Shown here: in pieces, positions 33,010-43,575 of the stretch
Layout of the letters: each line of letters starts with the position of its first letter
Position numbering within the stretch: position 1 is the stretch's first letter
Assembly (NCBI GenBank): GCA_020091685.1
Contig: CM034607.1
Coordinates: 25,023,253-25,087,252, forward strand
Source: Lutjanus erythropterus
Lineage: Eukaryota > Chordata > Actinopteri > Lutjaniformes > Lutjanidae
DNA: 64,000 bases
Direction of reading: 5' to 3'
Position numbers and translations under genes: made by a program
Notes under the pieces: generated by a model
What the model saw: the letters and a program-made list of their open reading frames with translations, nothing else
Databases searched by the model: none
What the model was told of the DNA's origin: nothing

Positions 33010-33370
33010 TCCTAGGTCTCACCCCTTTTTGTTTGTACTCCAATCACAGTTGAGCAAGCTTGGTACCTCGGTCAACTTTTTCCCTTCTTCTTTGCTGTAC
33101 TTATATGTGCTATGTGCAAGGCTCGTCTGTGTTGAAAAGAAAACCAGTTCTTTAAGTTGGGTAAAACATATTCACATCCTGCATTAGCGAATGCAAAACA
33201 TTTTACTAACATTAGCAAGCTAGTTGCTCGCATTTTGCTGACTTTATCTAAATTAATATGTGATCCTATATGCCACTTTTACAGGAAAAGGAGAAAGTTG
33301 ATCAGTTGTTCAGCTGTTATCAGAGCAAAAAAGGGCCACTTCATGTGACTGATTGAGCTGACCAATGCAG
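33010..33370 (+). repeat. Second copy of the 27790-28180 repeat
   Basis: Shares TTATATGTGCTATGTGCAAGG, TCGTCTGTGTTGAAAAG, ATATTCACATCCT and a TTCAGCTGTTAT block in the same order as at 27.8-28.2 kb, with a different interior. Confidence 0.5.
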
Positions 33371-34204
33371 GTGGAAGACGTCTTTGCAACCTTCTTGTTT
33401 TATTTGGATGATTATTTCAACAGCCATTAAAATCTGGATTTTCAGAGCTGGTAAACACACACACACACACACACACACATCCAATTACAGCTGATGTAGT
33501 AGAAATGATTGACTGACTTAGAGAGATGAATTGCATTTGTCAAAAGTCCATTTCCTGTTTTCTGTGGAAAATGGGATCAATTTTGCAAAGAAAATACATT
33601 CCTTTATTGTTTTCCATACCAAAAAAATAGTATCGAGGAGTCATTCTTACATTTTCAACAAAAAGAAAAGGAACACTCAGCAGAAATAACTTCTGTTTTC
33701 ACCACTATACATTCACGCACTATACATTCGGTGTCTTCTCAGTTTATTGTAATCAGCCTGGGGCATTCAGCTTCTTTGTCTTTTTCTGCTGTTTTCTGTC
33801 TACAGCAAATCACGACCAGTGTAATATTTGAGACAATCCATTGTCTGCATTCTTTCAGCTAACAATTAGTACACATGAAGGGGTCCTGCAATGGCTGCCA
33901 ATGAGATACAATAATCAGAAGGCCCAGCATGCATGCTCACCAGAAAAGCCACTGGGACTGGAGCTCACCCTCCCCATTGGCCGTTCTCACTACAACACAT
34001 CCACCCTGATTTAACCTATTTTCTCTGTCAATCCTCTCTTTTTGTCTCAATCTCCCCTCTCCCATTTCCACCATGCCATCTCTTCATCTCTCTTCTCTCC
34101 TTTCATTTCCTCTGTAAATCCTCATTATTGCCAATCCCTCTCTTTTTTGTTGTTGTCTCTCTCTCACACGCTCGACGCCCTCTCCCCCCTCTTCATCTCT
34201 CCCT
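33371..34204. other. Noncoding with (AC)n and pyrimidine-rich tract
   Basis: (AC)13 lies at 33454-33479. From about 34015 to 34205 the plus strand is strongly CT-rich, which explains the open frame there. No gene is seen. Confidence 0.5.
33454..33479. repeat. (AC)13 microsatellite
   Basis: Uninterrupted AC array. Confidence 0.96.
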
Positions 34205-34460
34205 CTGACTGGTAGCTTAGGGGGGAGTTGGCAGCTGCGAGCACAGTGAATTGGATGGGAGGAGGAGGAGGAGGGAGCTGGTTATGGCTGGCATGGCTCT
34301 TCCACTTGGCAGGGGGAGCCATGGGTAAATTGGAAAGGTAACCTGCACCCAGTGCCAGTGTTCAAGGTTAGACTGGCTCTGCATGGGTGCATCCAATTGA
34401 CCCCCATCTGTTCAGCAGGGGTACGCTGACCCAATCTCAAGTGCTACTACCTGACCGGAG
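34205..34460. promoter_or_regulatory. Candidate conserved noncoding element
   Basis: A GC-balanced, non-repetitive island between a CT-rich tract and a mobile element, with TGGCAGCTGCGAGC, GAATTGGATGGG, GGTAAATTGG, GCATCCAATTGACC and a short GGA repeat. It has no coding frame. It resembles deeply conserved noncoding DNA by eye only. Confidence 0.3.
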
Positions 34461-34693
34461 GGTATGGAGATGGTCACACACACGCATATCAAAACACTCA
34501 CGCCACCACCGCATGCAATAATGCACACATGCCCTCATTTTCATTACACGTTCACAGTCCACTCGCACATGAAATCACCCACTGACACAAATCCACAGGA
34601 GCTCATGCCATCTTCTTCCCCCCTCCGATATTCTGCTTCTCTCACATGCCATCGCATCACGCACATCATGCTAAACTTCCTCTCGAGCTTCAC

Positions 34694-35477
34694 CACACGC
34701 AGAAATAAGGGTTCCTAAATGGTTCTCCCGGAATGGCTGAGGTTCTACCAAGAACCAGTTGCTTCTGAAGAATGCTTTTTTGAAGAAATGTTTTTTCTTT
34801 ATTAGAGTTCCTTGAAAAACTCTTTCGTCAAAGGTTCTTTGTCCCACAATATAAAAGGCTTCTTTGGGTAGAACTCCTTGAGTGTGTTCTAGATAAAACC
34901 CTTTGAATATAAACTGGTCCTTGGCTTGGTTGGTTCTACATAAAACCCTTGGAATATAAAAAAGGTTCTCAGTAGAACCCCCTTGGATGGTTCTAGATAA
35001 AACCCTTGGAATACCAAAATGTTCTTGGTGGAACCCACTAGCTGTGATCTACATAAAACCGTTGGAATATAAAAAAGCTGCCACAAGAACCCACTGAGTG
35101 TGTTCCAGATAAACACTTGGAATAAAAAAAGGTTCTCAGTAGAACCTCTCTGGTTGGTTGTAGATGAAACCAGTGGGATATAAAAAGTAGTAGAAGTTGT
35201 CAGTAGAACCCACTGGCTGGGTTCTTGTTAATAGCCTTAAAAGGTGGAACTGGGTGGAACCATTACGTCGTAAAAGGTTTTCTGTGGAACCTGGGCAAAA
35301 CTGTTCACAGATGGTTCTAGGTATAACCCTTTAAGTTGGACTCCAGCTGGAACTCTCTAAAAGGGTTCCAAAGGGAAACCATATAAAGAGTCCAACAAGG
35401 AAGCAAAAAATGGTTCTCATGGGGACAAAATGGAGAACCCTTTATAGTTCTACTTGGCATCTTTATTTCTGAGAGTG
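34694..35477 (+). mobile_element. Minisatellite-bearing DNA element, copy 3 (both ends)
   Basis: The left end CACACGCAGAAATAAGGG and right end TTTATTTCTGAGAGTG are terminal inverted repeats sharing CAGAAATAA. The interior has units marked by GAATA at 34905, 34952, 35009 and 35065 (spacing 47, 57, 56), each with GTTCTAGATAAAACCC-like and AGAACCC-like blocks. This is the only copy here with both termini. A target duplication is not evident. The frame 34889-35116 on the minus strand (GFYLEP- and FIFQG-like words) is minisatellite translation. Confidence 0.78.
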
Positions 35478-37369
35478 CATACTTCAACACAATTTGATCC
35501 TCCAAGCACTGTTTAAATTCATTTTCACTTGGTTTGCTCTAACATCACATCACGCTACGAACTAAACATCTTTCACGACTGCACACAAGACTCATAAACT
35601 GCTTCGTAATCCATTGCGCTCATGTTTCATTCACACACGCAGCTCGTCCACATTTAGCTCCAGATAAGTTGCGTCTTTATTTGCAGAGATCTAATTGCAC
35701 TGCTCTCACCCACAGGGATGTAAGTGGTGTGGTGGAGGTAGGTGGAAGCAGATGAATAAATAATTAATATTCTTGAACGCTATCTTTAATCCACGTATCC
35801 CCCTGTGCGCTGACCTCAGGAGGTAAAGGCACGCATAGCGGTCCAAGCTAAATATATATACTTTCTATCTTCCTCTCACTCATTCATGCTGAGGCACTGA
35901 AGTTTTGTCTTTTCTCTCTCTGTATTTTTGAACCTGGACACTATTTCCTCATGTTTTTGTGTCTAAGTGACTAATAGAGACAACAATTTGTCAAACTGGC
36001 CCGGTACTGAAGGTGAGCGCTGCAGCCGGCAGAAGCAAAACTAACCTAAAACATATTCTCTCCGGGCATCTGCGCACCATCAAAGTACATCCAATAAAGG
36101 TACCTCTGACCGGCTCAGATTGTAATTCTAAGTGTTATTGCTGTTATTGCATTTGCCAAACTAACCCCTTGGCAAAACTGTAATTTTAACATCATCATCA
36201 ACGTTAGATGTGAAAATATCCAGAGAGGAGCAAGAGGAAGGTTGGACATCAGCGAAGCAGCGGGGAGAAAGTGTGTAGAACCAGAATATTTTCAGATCTA
36301 ATGCTATGAATAATGGGTTTATTGTGACCAAACAACCAGAGCTGGTGATTGTTGGAACAGCGGAAAGATGGGCAAAGACTTTTTTGGTGAATTTTAGTTT
36401 ATTTCTGTAGTTGCTGTTTAAATTAAGAGGACAATTTTATAATTACATTTTGCAAAGGGCATGTGGTGAGTTTGGCCAAAGTAATAACACAGCTGTTTTT
36501 GGTTAAACAAAATGTATCTCATAACTAAATTCCACCAGGCAGGGCTGCATCACATTACAGCTGCATCACGTCAACCAGAGCTCATCAAGCAATCAACAAA
36601 ATCTGCAAACATGCCGTGCCCAGGAGAATCAACAGGTTACACTCAGGACTGGCTGTGTGAGCAGCGTGTTTGTGTGGTGGAACCTCTTGCTTTTCATTTT
36701 GGTGCCCATATAAACAGGTTAGAGTAGCCAGACAACCCGCATGTCACACGCAGCTGCAGGCACGCTTCAAGTAGAGATTTGACATCTCAGCTATTTTTTG
36801 GTTGGGGGGGCATGCAGGTCTCTGCAAAAACAGACATTAAAATGATGCGTTGACAGACATACCGACATCATACCAGCAAGACCTGCGTATTGTCATAGAT
36901 GATGACCCACGGTATGACTTACAACAGAACAGCTTGTTAGCCGCTGTAAAATGCCAGATTTAAACTGACACCACATTAAACTGCACTTGTACTAAAGTCA
37001 CAACATTTTGGGCCTGTCAGTAGCAAGACCAAGCAGTTTTATGGGACGAAACTAACCACTTGGAGGGATAACAGTTTGCTCCTGCCGGCTGCAGCACTCT
37101 CCCTCAATACTGGACCAATTTCATAAATTGTCCCCATTAGTCACTTAGATTTAGACACAACGTGGGAAAACAGGGTCCATGTTTAAAAGCACTGAAGTGA
37201 TCCTTTAAGAATTCCAAAGAAACACGAGCTACATAACATGCAGGGCCATACCTGCAGCACAGGGTGCGTTTGCTCACCTACATGCTTAGAAAACATGTGC
37301 ACGCTCTCCTATGGAGAGCAAAGCTCGAGCATCCCAGTGTCTTTGCCCAGCTAACACGAGGCTAATATT
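35478..37369. other. Noncoding, no gene seen
   Basis: Unique-looking sequence with no supportable exon. There is a G8 run near 36804-36811. Confidence 0.45.
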
Positions 37370-37510
37370 CCAGACAGTATCTGCTGCTCTCTGCGGTAGA
37401 GAGATAACGCCTCGGCCAAACATTACAATCAACAAGCCAGAGAGGTCATAGCCTCACCTAGGATAACAACTGCAGAAAAATGTTTATCTCTCCCTATCAG
37501 CATGTCACCT
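37370..37510. promoter_or_regulatory. Candidate conserved noncoding element
   Basis: Non-repetitive and mixed-composition (CTCTGCGGTAGAGAGATAACG, CCTCGGCCAAACATTACAATC, GTTTATCTCTCCCTATCAGC), with GATA-type AGATAA and TTATCT cores. Continuing sequence to about 37790 has similar character. Assignment by appearance only. Confidence 0.28.
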
Positions 37511-38550
37511 CCTCCCCCTCTTCCTCTCCCACCTTGCCCTCAGCCACCTTCCTCCCGGTTTTTTTGCCCTCGCCTGCGTGACCTCCATGAATGCACGCAG
37601 GAAAATTATTCTCAATCCGTCAGAAGGAGCAGTGCAAAGAATAAAGGGGAAAAAAATCCAATAAAATAACAGAGCAGAGGGAGGAATCCCATTTTCCACC
37701 TGCCATTCCCAGTGTTGGCAGGATAATAGCAGGCATCCCGGTGTTGGGATAAGCTGTGATAACAAATAGCTCAATCTGCTCTGTGTCTTCATCTGCTGTT
37801 CTATCTCTCTCACACACACAAAGCCACAGAATTATGATTAATGGTTGGAGCAGAGGCCTGTATCTGCTCAGGTGTATGAAAGATGCTCCGGTTTAGATCC
37901 TCACACCAAATACCACGGTGAGGTCATGTGCTGCTTGCTTTCTAAGAAACTCTTACAAAGGATGAGACAGTAGAGAGTATTTTTAGATGTCAGCAGAGGG
38001 AAAATTCACTGCTGTTGGTTTTTAGAATAAGTGAAAATGGCCCAGAACGTCTTCTTCCATTGTCTGCATTAAATATGAGTAAAATTAAAAAAGCAAAGGT
38101 CTTTTTTCAGCCCCATTATGATGGATATAGATCCAGCGCCTGGTGTGATGCAGGCTGTTCTCCAGACTATGAGCGGAGTAAACGGTAATAAAATTCTTCT
38201 AACAAGGCTTTTTTATTGCCTTCCTACTGTTTTCATCTCATTTCAGACTCTCGCTTTGCGCTCCTTAATGGCCTCAGATTCAAATTCACCCTAATGAGGC
38301 GAGGAGGAGACGGAGAGGAGAGGGGAAAAAAAGAGAGGCTGGAGAGGAGGTGCGGAGTCTATTCGCCACTTGGATAAAAGGTCAAGGCTTTCCAGACTAC
38401 GTTTGTGCTCACAAAGGACACATTGGCTCGTTCACTCAGGCACATAAGGACTCATCATAAGGAAAAGAGCTATCATGGGCCATTTGGTTAAGTTTGGACA
38501 AATGAAAGAGTCTGTAAAATAAGTAGTGTCTCTGAAAATTTGTGTCCAGG
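37511..38550. other. Noncoding; possible regulatory island at 38190-38400
   Basis: No gene is seen. 38190-38400 (CTTTGCGCTCCTTAATGGCC, CACCCTAATGAGGCGAGG) is non-repetitive and could be regulatory. The minus-strand frames near 37505-37819 have no splice sites. Confidence 0.4.
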
Positions 38551-39015
38551 TTAAAGTCATGGTTTAGATTATTTCAAGTGGAGTTGTGTGAGGCATTCAT
38601 TGTTAGTCAGTGTATTAATTACAGTAGAGGGAGGTCTGCAAACCCCAGTTTGGAGAAACAGCAGGAGTACAGGCAAGCAACTATGATTAACTATAGAAAA
38701 TGTAAAGATAAACCAGTAATGTTGACGTCCCTCACAGGAGTTAAGTTATAAGAGTGTTTTGTACTAATGAATGCTAGCAAACATGCTCCCTCAAAAGAGT
38801 TAACCACGTTAACCTCATCCACAACGAGGATCGGATCCAACCACCACACACACACAGCCAGGAGGCGACACAACATTGTTTAGCTTCTATGCTGGTTCTC
38901 CTCACTGCTTCTCCAAACTGCGGGCAACCTCCATCTACTGTAGGTCATACACTGACTATCAGCTTTATTTTACCTTGTACAACTCCACTTTGTTTGATGC
39001 GAACTATCCCTTTGG
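38551..39015. mobile_element. TTAA-type MITE, family Q copy 3 (fold-back)
   Basis: The left arm from TTAAAGTCATGG (38551) reads CAAGTGGAGTTGTGTGAGGC ... CAGTGTATTAATTACAGTAG ... CCCCAGTTTGGAGAAACAGC. The right arm, reverse-complemented, reads AAAGGGATAGTTCGC ... GTGGAGTTGTACAAGG ... CAGTGTATGACCTACAGTAG ... CAGTTTGGAGAAGCAG, ending at CTATCCCTTTGG (right TTAA mutated). Same family as 18511 and 19918. It contains TTGACGTCC and a CACACACACA interior. Confidence 0.75.
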
Positions 39016-40424
39016 AAGAAATTTGCGGAAAAAAAATGCAAATATTCAGACGTATAATGCAACGGCTCTGCACACATATTTATGCCCAAAAAACTCTTCA
39101 TTATCCAAGTTGAATTTATGACAGTTTATAACGTTTCATCACTAATCCACATCTCAGGAAAACATTAACTGTGGGAGAAAATGTCAGTGACAAAGTTAAT
39201 TAAAGCCAAAAGGCCAGACTTTCTGTTTAACTTGTGCTCTATTGACAGAGATGTGCAGGGGCTCTGATAGACATGGACACTGAGCATTTGTCATCCATCA
39301 ACTAGTGAGGACAGCCTGCTGTCATCACCTCATGGGACCCGTCAATTTCATTATTTCTCTCTCTGTCCGTCTCTCACTCCGCCTGCCTGTCTTTCATCTC
39401 ATCTCGTGTGTGGTGTCTCACACTGACCCAAATATCTTCTTCTGCGGCGCGCTGATGACTTTACATTACGGGGAGGGAGAAAGGTCACAGAGGGGAGCAG
39501 ACAAGCACAAAAACTCTCTCTCACACACACACACAATCACGATGACTAATAAAACAAAAACACACACGCACAAAACACAAATGTCTCTGTCTCTACAATT
39601 CACACTCGCTCTTATCACATTTACACGTACGCACCACACACACAAGCATGTTTGCGCGCACACACACGCATCTCAGTGAAGTGCGGGGATGTTTGAGGGT
39701 GGAAGTAATCTCCCATGAATATTCCATCCCAGCAGCAGCGAGCCATTTTAATTATCAGCCCCTCCCAGGCCCTCTGTGAGGTCTAGCCCAGGTAAATTAG
39801 GCTCAGCAAACACCCTGTCTTCAACCCCACCAAATTCAATATGATGTCAAATAGAGCACAGCGGTCTCCGAGCGCACATAAAGCATGCACTCTATTGTGT
39901 GTGCGCACAGTGCTGGTGGTGGGTCTGGAAGCTTGTGTGCATGTGTGCGTGTGTGTGTGTGTGTGTGTTTGTGACAGATGGGGAGGGAGCAAGAGCAAGA
40001 GAAAGACAGAAGACAGAAAGAGACTGTCGCTGTGCTGTGTGTGAATGTAATGCTGACAAACAAACACACACACACACACACACACACAACCACAAGTACA
40101 CATGTCAGCATTTAGGTATTACTATCGTGGCCTTATATATTCCATACATATTAAGGTCAGATAGTGTTGCCATGGCAGCACAACTAATCTCATCACATAT
40201 CCTGGAGCTCAGACCTAATCAGTGCTGGAAACAGTTTTCACCTCATATTTAACATCATGTAATCTCTATTCCCAGGATTCCTGTGTATTTCTCCATGTTT
40301 TGCATTATGCAAACACACATAACCAGTGCCAACTAGTTCTCCTAAACTTTAATCTCATTATGATCTCTGCTTGAATGAAATACTTTTCCGAAGGCGATTT
40401 TTAAATGTCCAGTGTGAAAAATGT
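39016..40424. other. Noncoding; CA/GT arrays and a possible regulatory island
   Basis: Loose CA repeats at about 39518-39665, (GT)10 at 39949-39968 and (CA)12 at 40065-40088. The block 39690-39860 (CATGAATATTCCATCCCAGC, GCCATTTTAATTATCAGCCCC, AGGTAAATTAGGCTCAGC) is non-repetitive and may be regulatory. Overlapping frames on both strands are CA/GT artefacts. Confidence 0.5.
40065..40088. repeat. (CA)12 microsatellite
   Basis: Uninterrupted CA array about 100 bases from a GT array at 39949-39968; the two are in opposite orientation. Confidence 0.94.
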
Positions 40425-40432
40425 ATGGGTAC

Positions 40433-40844
40433 TAGAGCTGCAACGAATAATTGATTATTAAATTAATCGGCAGCTATTTTCATAATCGATTAATTGGTTT
40501 GGGTAATTTTTTATTTTAGAAAATACCCAGATTCTCTGATTTCAGCTTCTTAAATCTGAATATTTTTTTCTTTTTGTTACTCATCTGTGACAGTAAACTG
40601 AATAGCTTTGTGTTTTGAGGACCTTTGAGAAAGGCTGATCAACATTTTCGGACATTTTATGGACCAAACAACTAATCAATTAGTGGGGGAAATGACTGGC
40701 AGATTGATCAATAATAAAAATAATCATTGCAGGAAAGACTTGTAAATTAGATCTAATGCAGCAGAGCACACAAGTGACAAGACTGTGACAGCATTAAATA
40801 ATCAATTAAACAGGAAAATAAGCAACATACTAATTGCAGCCCTA
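40433..40844 (+). mobile_element. hAT-like element with 8-bp target duplication
   Basis: It begins TAGAGCTGCAACGAATAATTG and ends CTAATTGCAGCCCTA, good terminal inverted repeats (TAGRGCTGCAA). Flanks are ATGGGTAC (40425-40432) and ATGGGGAC (40845-40852), matching at 7 of 8 positions. It belongs to the same general family as 2760-3679 (ATCGATTAAT-rich, GGACATTTTATGGACCAAAC). About 410 bases, no transposase. Confidence 0.82.
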
Positions 40845-40852
40845 ATGGGGAC

Positions 40853-41803
40853 TTAATCATCAACAAAATAATCACCACAAAATCCAATGCACTATCTTTC
40901 AAAACAATTTCAATTAAAATGCCTTTATTGTCACATTATGGTCAAGTTAGACATTAAAACAAACAAACTCTGATACATTGTAGCATCATTGTGTTTTAAA
41001 ACTGCCATGCCAGGTTCATTGTGTGTTTTGGGATAATTTAATTAATTGCACATTTTTTAAGGGAATTTGTACGACTAAAGAACAACATTAACAAAACATT
41101 ATTACCTGATCTTTCATGTAAGGGAGGCTTGTGTCAAAATCTAGTTTTAAAACCTTCATTATTTCAGGTTATATTTTACTGAGATGGTGCATAGTCTTAA
41201 TTAAAGTTGTTAAATCATTTAACAAACTAATTATTCCAGCCCAGGAGTAATGTTTAATTTTTGGTTCTATGGGTGTATAATGAAGCTGGGATGTAGACAT
41301 ACTTCAAATAATGAGGGATCTAAAGGGAGCGCGACTCCCCTGAAAAGGACATGAGCTCCCCTGAAAGTTTACTTTGAGACATTTAGGGCACCAGTGGCTC
41401 TAAAACATTGTTTATTTACAGTGTTATAGATTATATTTCTTTTCTTACATTTTTTTCTTTCTTTTTTGTATTGAAACAGCACAAGAAGTATTCACAATAA
41501 TGTGATTAACAATTGTTCAGCTTGTTTTACTATGTGATTCTTGAACTGATATGAATGAGAGGCAGAAAATCATTGCCTGTCCCCCTGCTGATTTTGTGTC
41601 TTTTATTTTTATTATTACTTCTTAAATTATTTCTTAACAGTAGAATTTTTTGCAGTAACCCTGTGATTGATTGCGCTGCTGCACACTCCCATGTATGCTT
41701 GTGCATGTGACACGTTTTCATAGAGGTGTGCACCAGAAAACAGGGCTTCCCACTGTGTAAATCAAACCATGGATGTAGACTTTCCTGTGTACACTGTGCA
41801 AAC
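40853..41803. other. Noncoding, no gene seen
   Basis: AT-rich sequence. CAATTAAAATGCCTTTATTGTCAC at about 40911 resembles a retroposon tail on the minus strand. The minus-strand frame 41530-41952 (140 codons, the longest in the window) is considered chance. Confidence 0.4.
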
Positions 41804-41899
41804 ATGGCGGCAACGGGGCACATGTCCAATGTAAAGAGGGCAGCTGGTTTGGTGTGTATGTTCCTGATGTTCGGCAGCAACCTTCTGAAATTCAAATAG
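41804..41899 (+). other. Short ORF in strong start context, followed by a splice-donor-like site
   Basis: ATG at 41804 (context AAACATGGCGG) opens a 31-codon frame with a hydrophobic middle (GLVCMFLMFGSNLL) and a TAG at 41897. About 50 bases further a second ATG (41951) opens 19 codons, MRRCELPATSKQLRLESDQ, ending at CAG followed by GTAAGA (42005-42013), a near-consensus donor. Together these could be a 5' exon, but there is no CpG island, no acceptor and no family resemblance, so chance is at least as likely. Confidence 0.2.
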
Positions 41900-42007
41900 T
41901 GAATTTTAAAACCATAGTGGATAGAAATTCGGTCAAGAAGCAGCCAGTTCATGCGTCGCTGCGAGCTCCCAGCTACATCAAAGCAACTCCGTTTGGAATC
42001 GGATCAG

Positions 42008-42189
42008 GTAAGACTCAGGTGCTCAAGTAAAGATATCTATCATCTCTTATCTTCTTGATGTTTAATCTACCTCAAACCTCGTCCTCACTCTCTGCCTCGT
42101 CCCGCGGAGCAAAATTGAGTGGAAACAGGCCTTCACACAAACACAATCTTCAATCTTCCTCCTCTCTGTGCGCCTGCTGCTCTCTCAGG
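42008..42189. other. Noncoding
   Basis: Follows the donor-like GTAAGA. CT-rich in part (CCTCGTCCTCACTCTCTGCC). Nothing else is seen. Confidence 0.35.
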
Positions 42190-42420
42190 AGTGATCATAG
42201 GGCCCCCTGAGTGGCGCTACCACATTTAGACCTACTAATGATCTGCTCCCTGGTCCTCCCCCGCTCTGCTACACTTATAATCACAAGGACATCCACTGTC
42301 TGATCTGCAGAGACCTGCCTGCCTGGCAGTCGATTATCATAATCAGGACAGGTCAGAAGACAGGTATTTAATTAGCCATCCTGAAAAACACATCAGTACA
42401 CACAGGGGCCTGGCGAGTGT
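42190..42420. promoter_or_regulatory. Candidate conserved noncoding element
   Basis: Non-repetitive, mixed composition, with GGGCCCCCTGAGTGGCGC, TACTAATGATCTGC, CAGTCGATTATCATAATCAGG and GTATTTAATTAGCC, so several homeodomain-type cores in the last 100 bases. No coding frame. Confidence 0.3.
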
Positions 42421-43067
42421 CTACAGTTGGCTTGGTGAAAGATTTACCACTACAGATTCATCTGACTGCTTTTTAAAGTGGGAGGCCAGTTTTCATCTGA
42501 CATGGAGAGACGCTGAATAACGGTTAGTTTGGCTGTGACTGCGCTGGTCAATTTTGCCCAAAGTTGCCCACACAGGAGTGTTAAATTAGATGTCACGTTT
42601 TTTAAACTATTAGACTGAGCAGAAAAATGTGACTCAGGATCTTGCATTACTACGTTGTCTATTTCTCACCTAAAATGTTTTCAGAATATATTTCAGTGCA
42701 CTGTTTAGCTATAATATGAGAAAAAATGTGATCAGGTGGTGCTCATTTTGTGTCCTGCTTGAAAAAAAGGCCAAGCACTTCTGCAGCACCTTTTGTTGCT
42801 CTGACTTTCTAGAATTTACAACTCAAGAAAGTGTGATCTCGTGATACTCTTTCCTACATCAAGGAACAAGTATGAGCAAAATGTGCATTATTTTCATTGC
42901 ACAGCTGTTCATTTGTGTCAATTTTAGCCCAAAACTAGTCATCTAAGGGGCCATATATCAATTAATCTGGCAATTATTTCTTGTTTGGTCAATGAAAATC
43001 TGAAACAAGTGAAAAACATCCATCAAATTCTCCAGAGCAAGGAATGACTACACCTTAATCATTGCAG
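42421..43067. other. Noncoding, no gene seen
   Basis: Unique-looking AT-leaning sequence without a supportable feature. Confidence 0.4.
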
Positions 43068-43575
43068 CTTTATTAGGTACACATAGTTAAAATCAACAGA
43101 GTCAAATACAACAGTTCTGCAACAAATCCTACCTTCATTAAGATTATTATATGCAGTGTTTGTCTAAGATGTTTTAGAGAGGTGTTGGTTCAACTTTATG
43201 GTCATTTTAGAGGCTGTGGTTTGTTGTGCTGTTGAACTGTATTTGTTTTCAGGATGGGAAATTAGAAGCAGACACCGGCGAAATGATGGTAAAATATGAG
43301 TGTCTGGTAGATTTCAAACACAAAATAATGATTTACTATTAAGAGGCTGGTAGAATTGAACATATATCTGTTGGTGGCTGGCAGATGTTCACATTTTAAA
43401 AAGTTAATTTCCCACCCTGATTGGATTATAATGAGATGTGTTTCTAATATTTGGTTGCATGGTGGACAAAATATTAGAAACACTTTTCAGTGTAATGCAA
43501 TAAAACTCAACAGCACCACAAAAAATATTCCTCAAAATGACCATTATATTGAATCAACACCCCTCTAAAAGTGTT
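43068..43575. mobile_element. Palindromic teleost repeat with interruption
   Basis: TTTATTAGGTACACATAGTT at the left is the start of a repeat common in fish. The arms 43172-43244 and 43499-43573 are inverted copies (GAGGTGTTGGTTCAACTTTATGG... against CCATTATATTGAATCAACACC). A perfect 15-bp hairpin, GTGTTTCTAATATTT at 43438-43452 with its complement at 43469-43483, lies between them. The middle 43260-43400 looks unrelated and may be a later insertion. Confidence 0.62.

Noticed and set aside
39466-40252. Several overlapping open frames on both strands
   Set aside because: CA/GT-rich low-complexity sequence keeps many frames open; there is no exon structure.
41530-41952. Longest open frame in the window (140 codons, minus strand)
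   Set aside because: It lacks recognisable domains, has no splice sites in sensible positions, overlaps plus-strand features of equal plausibility, and its length is expected by chance in 64 kb.
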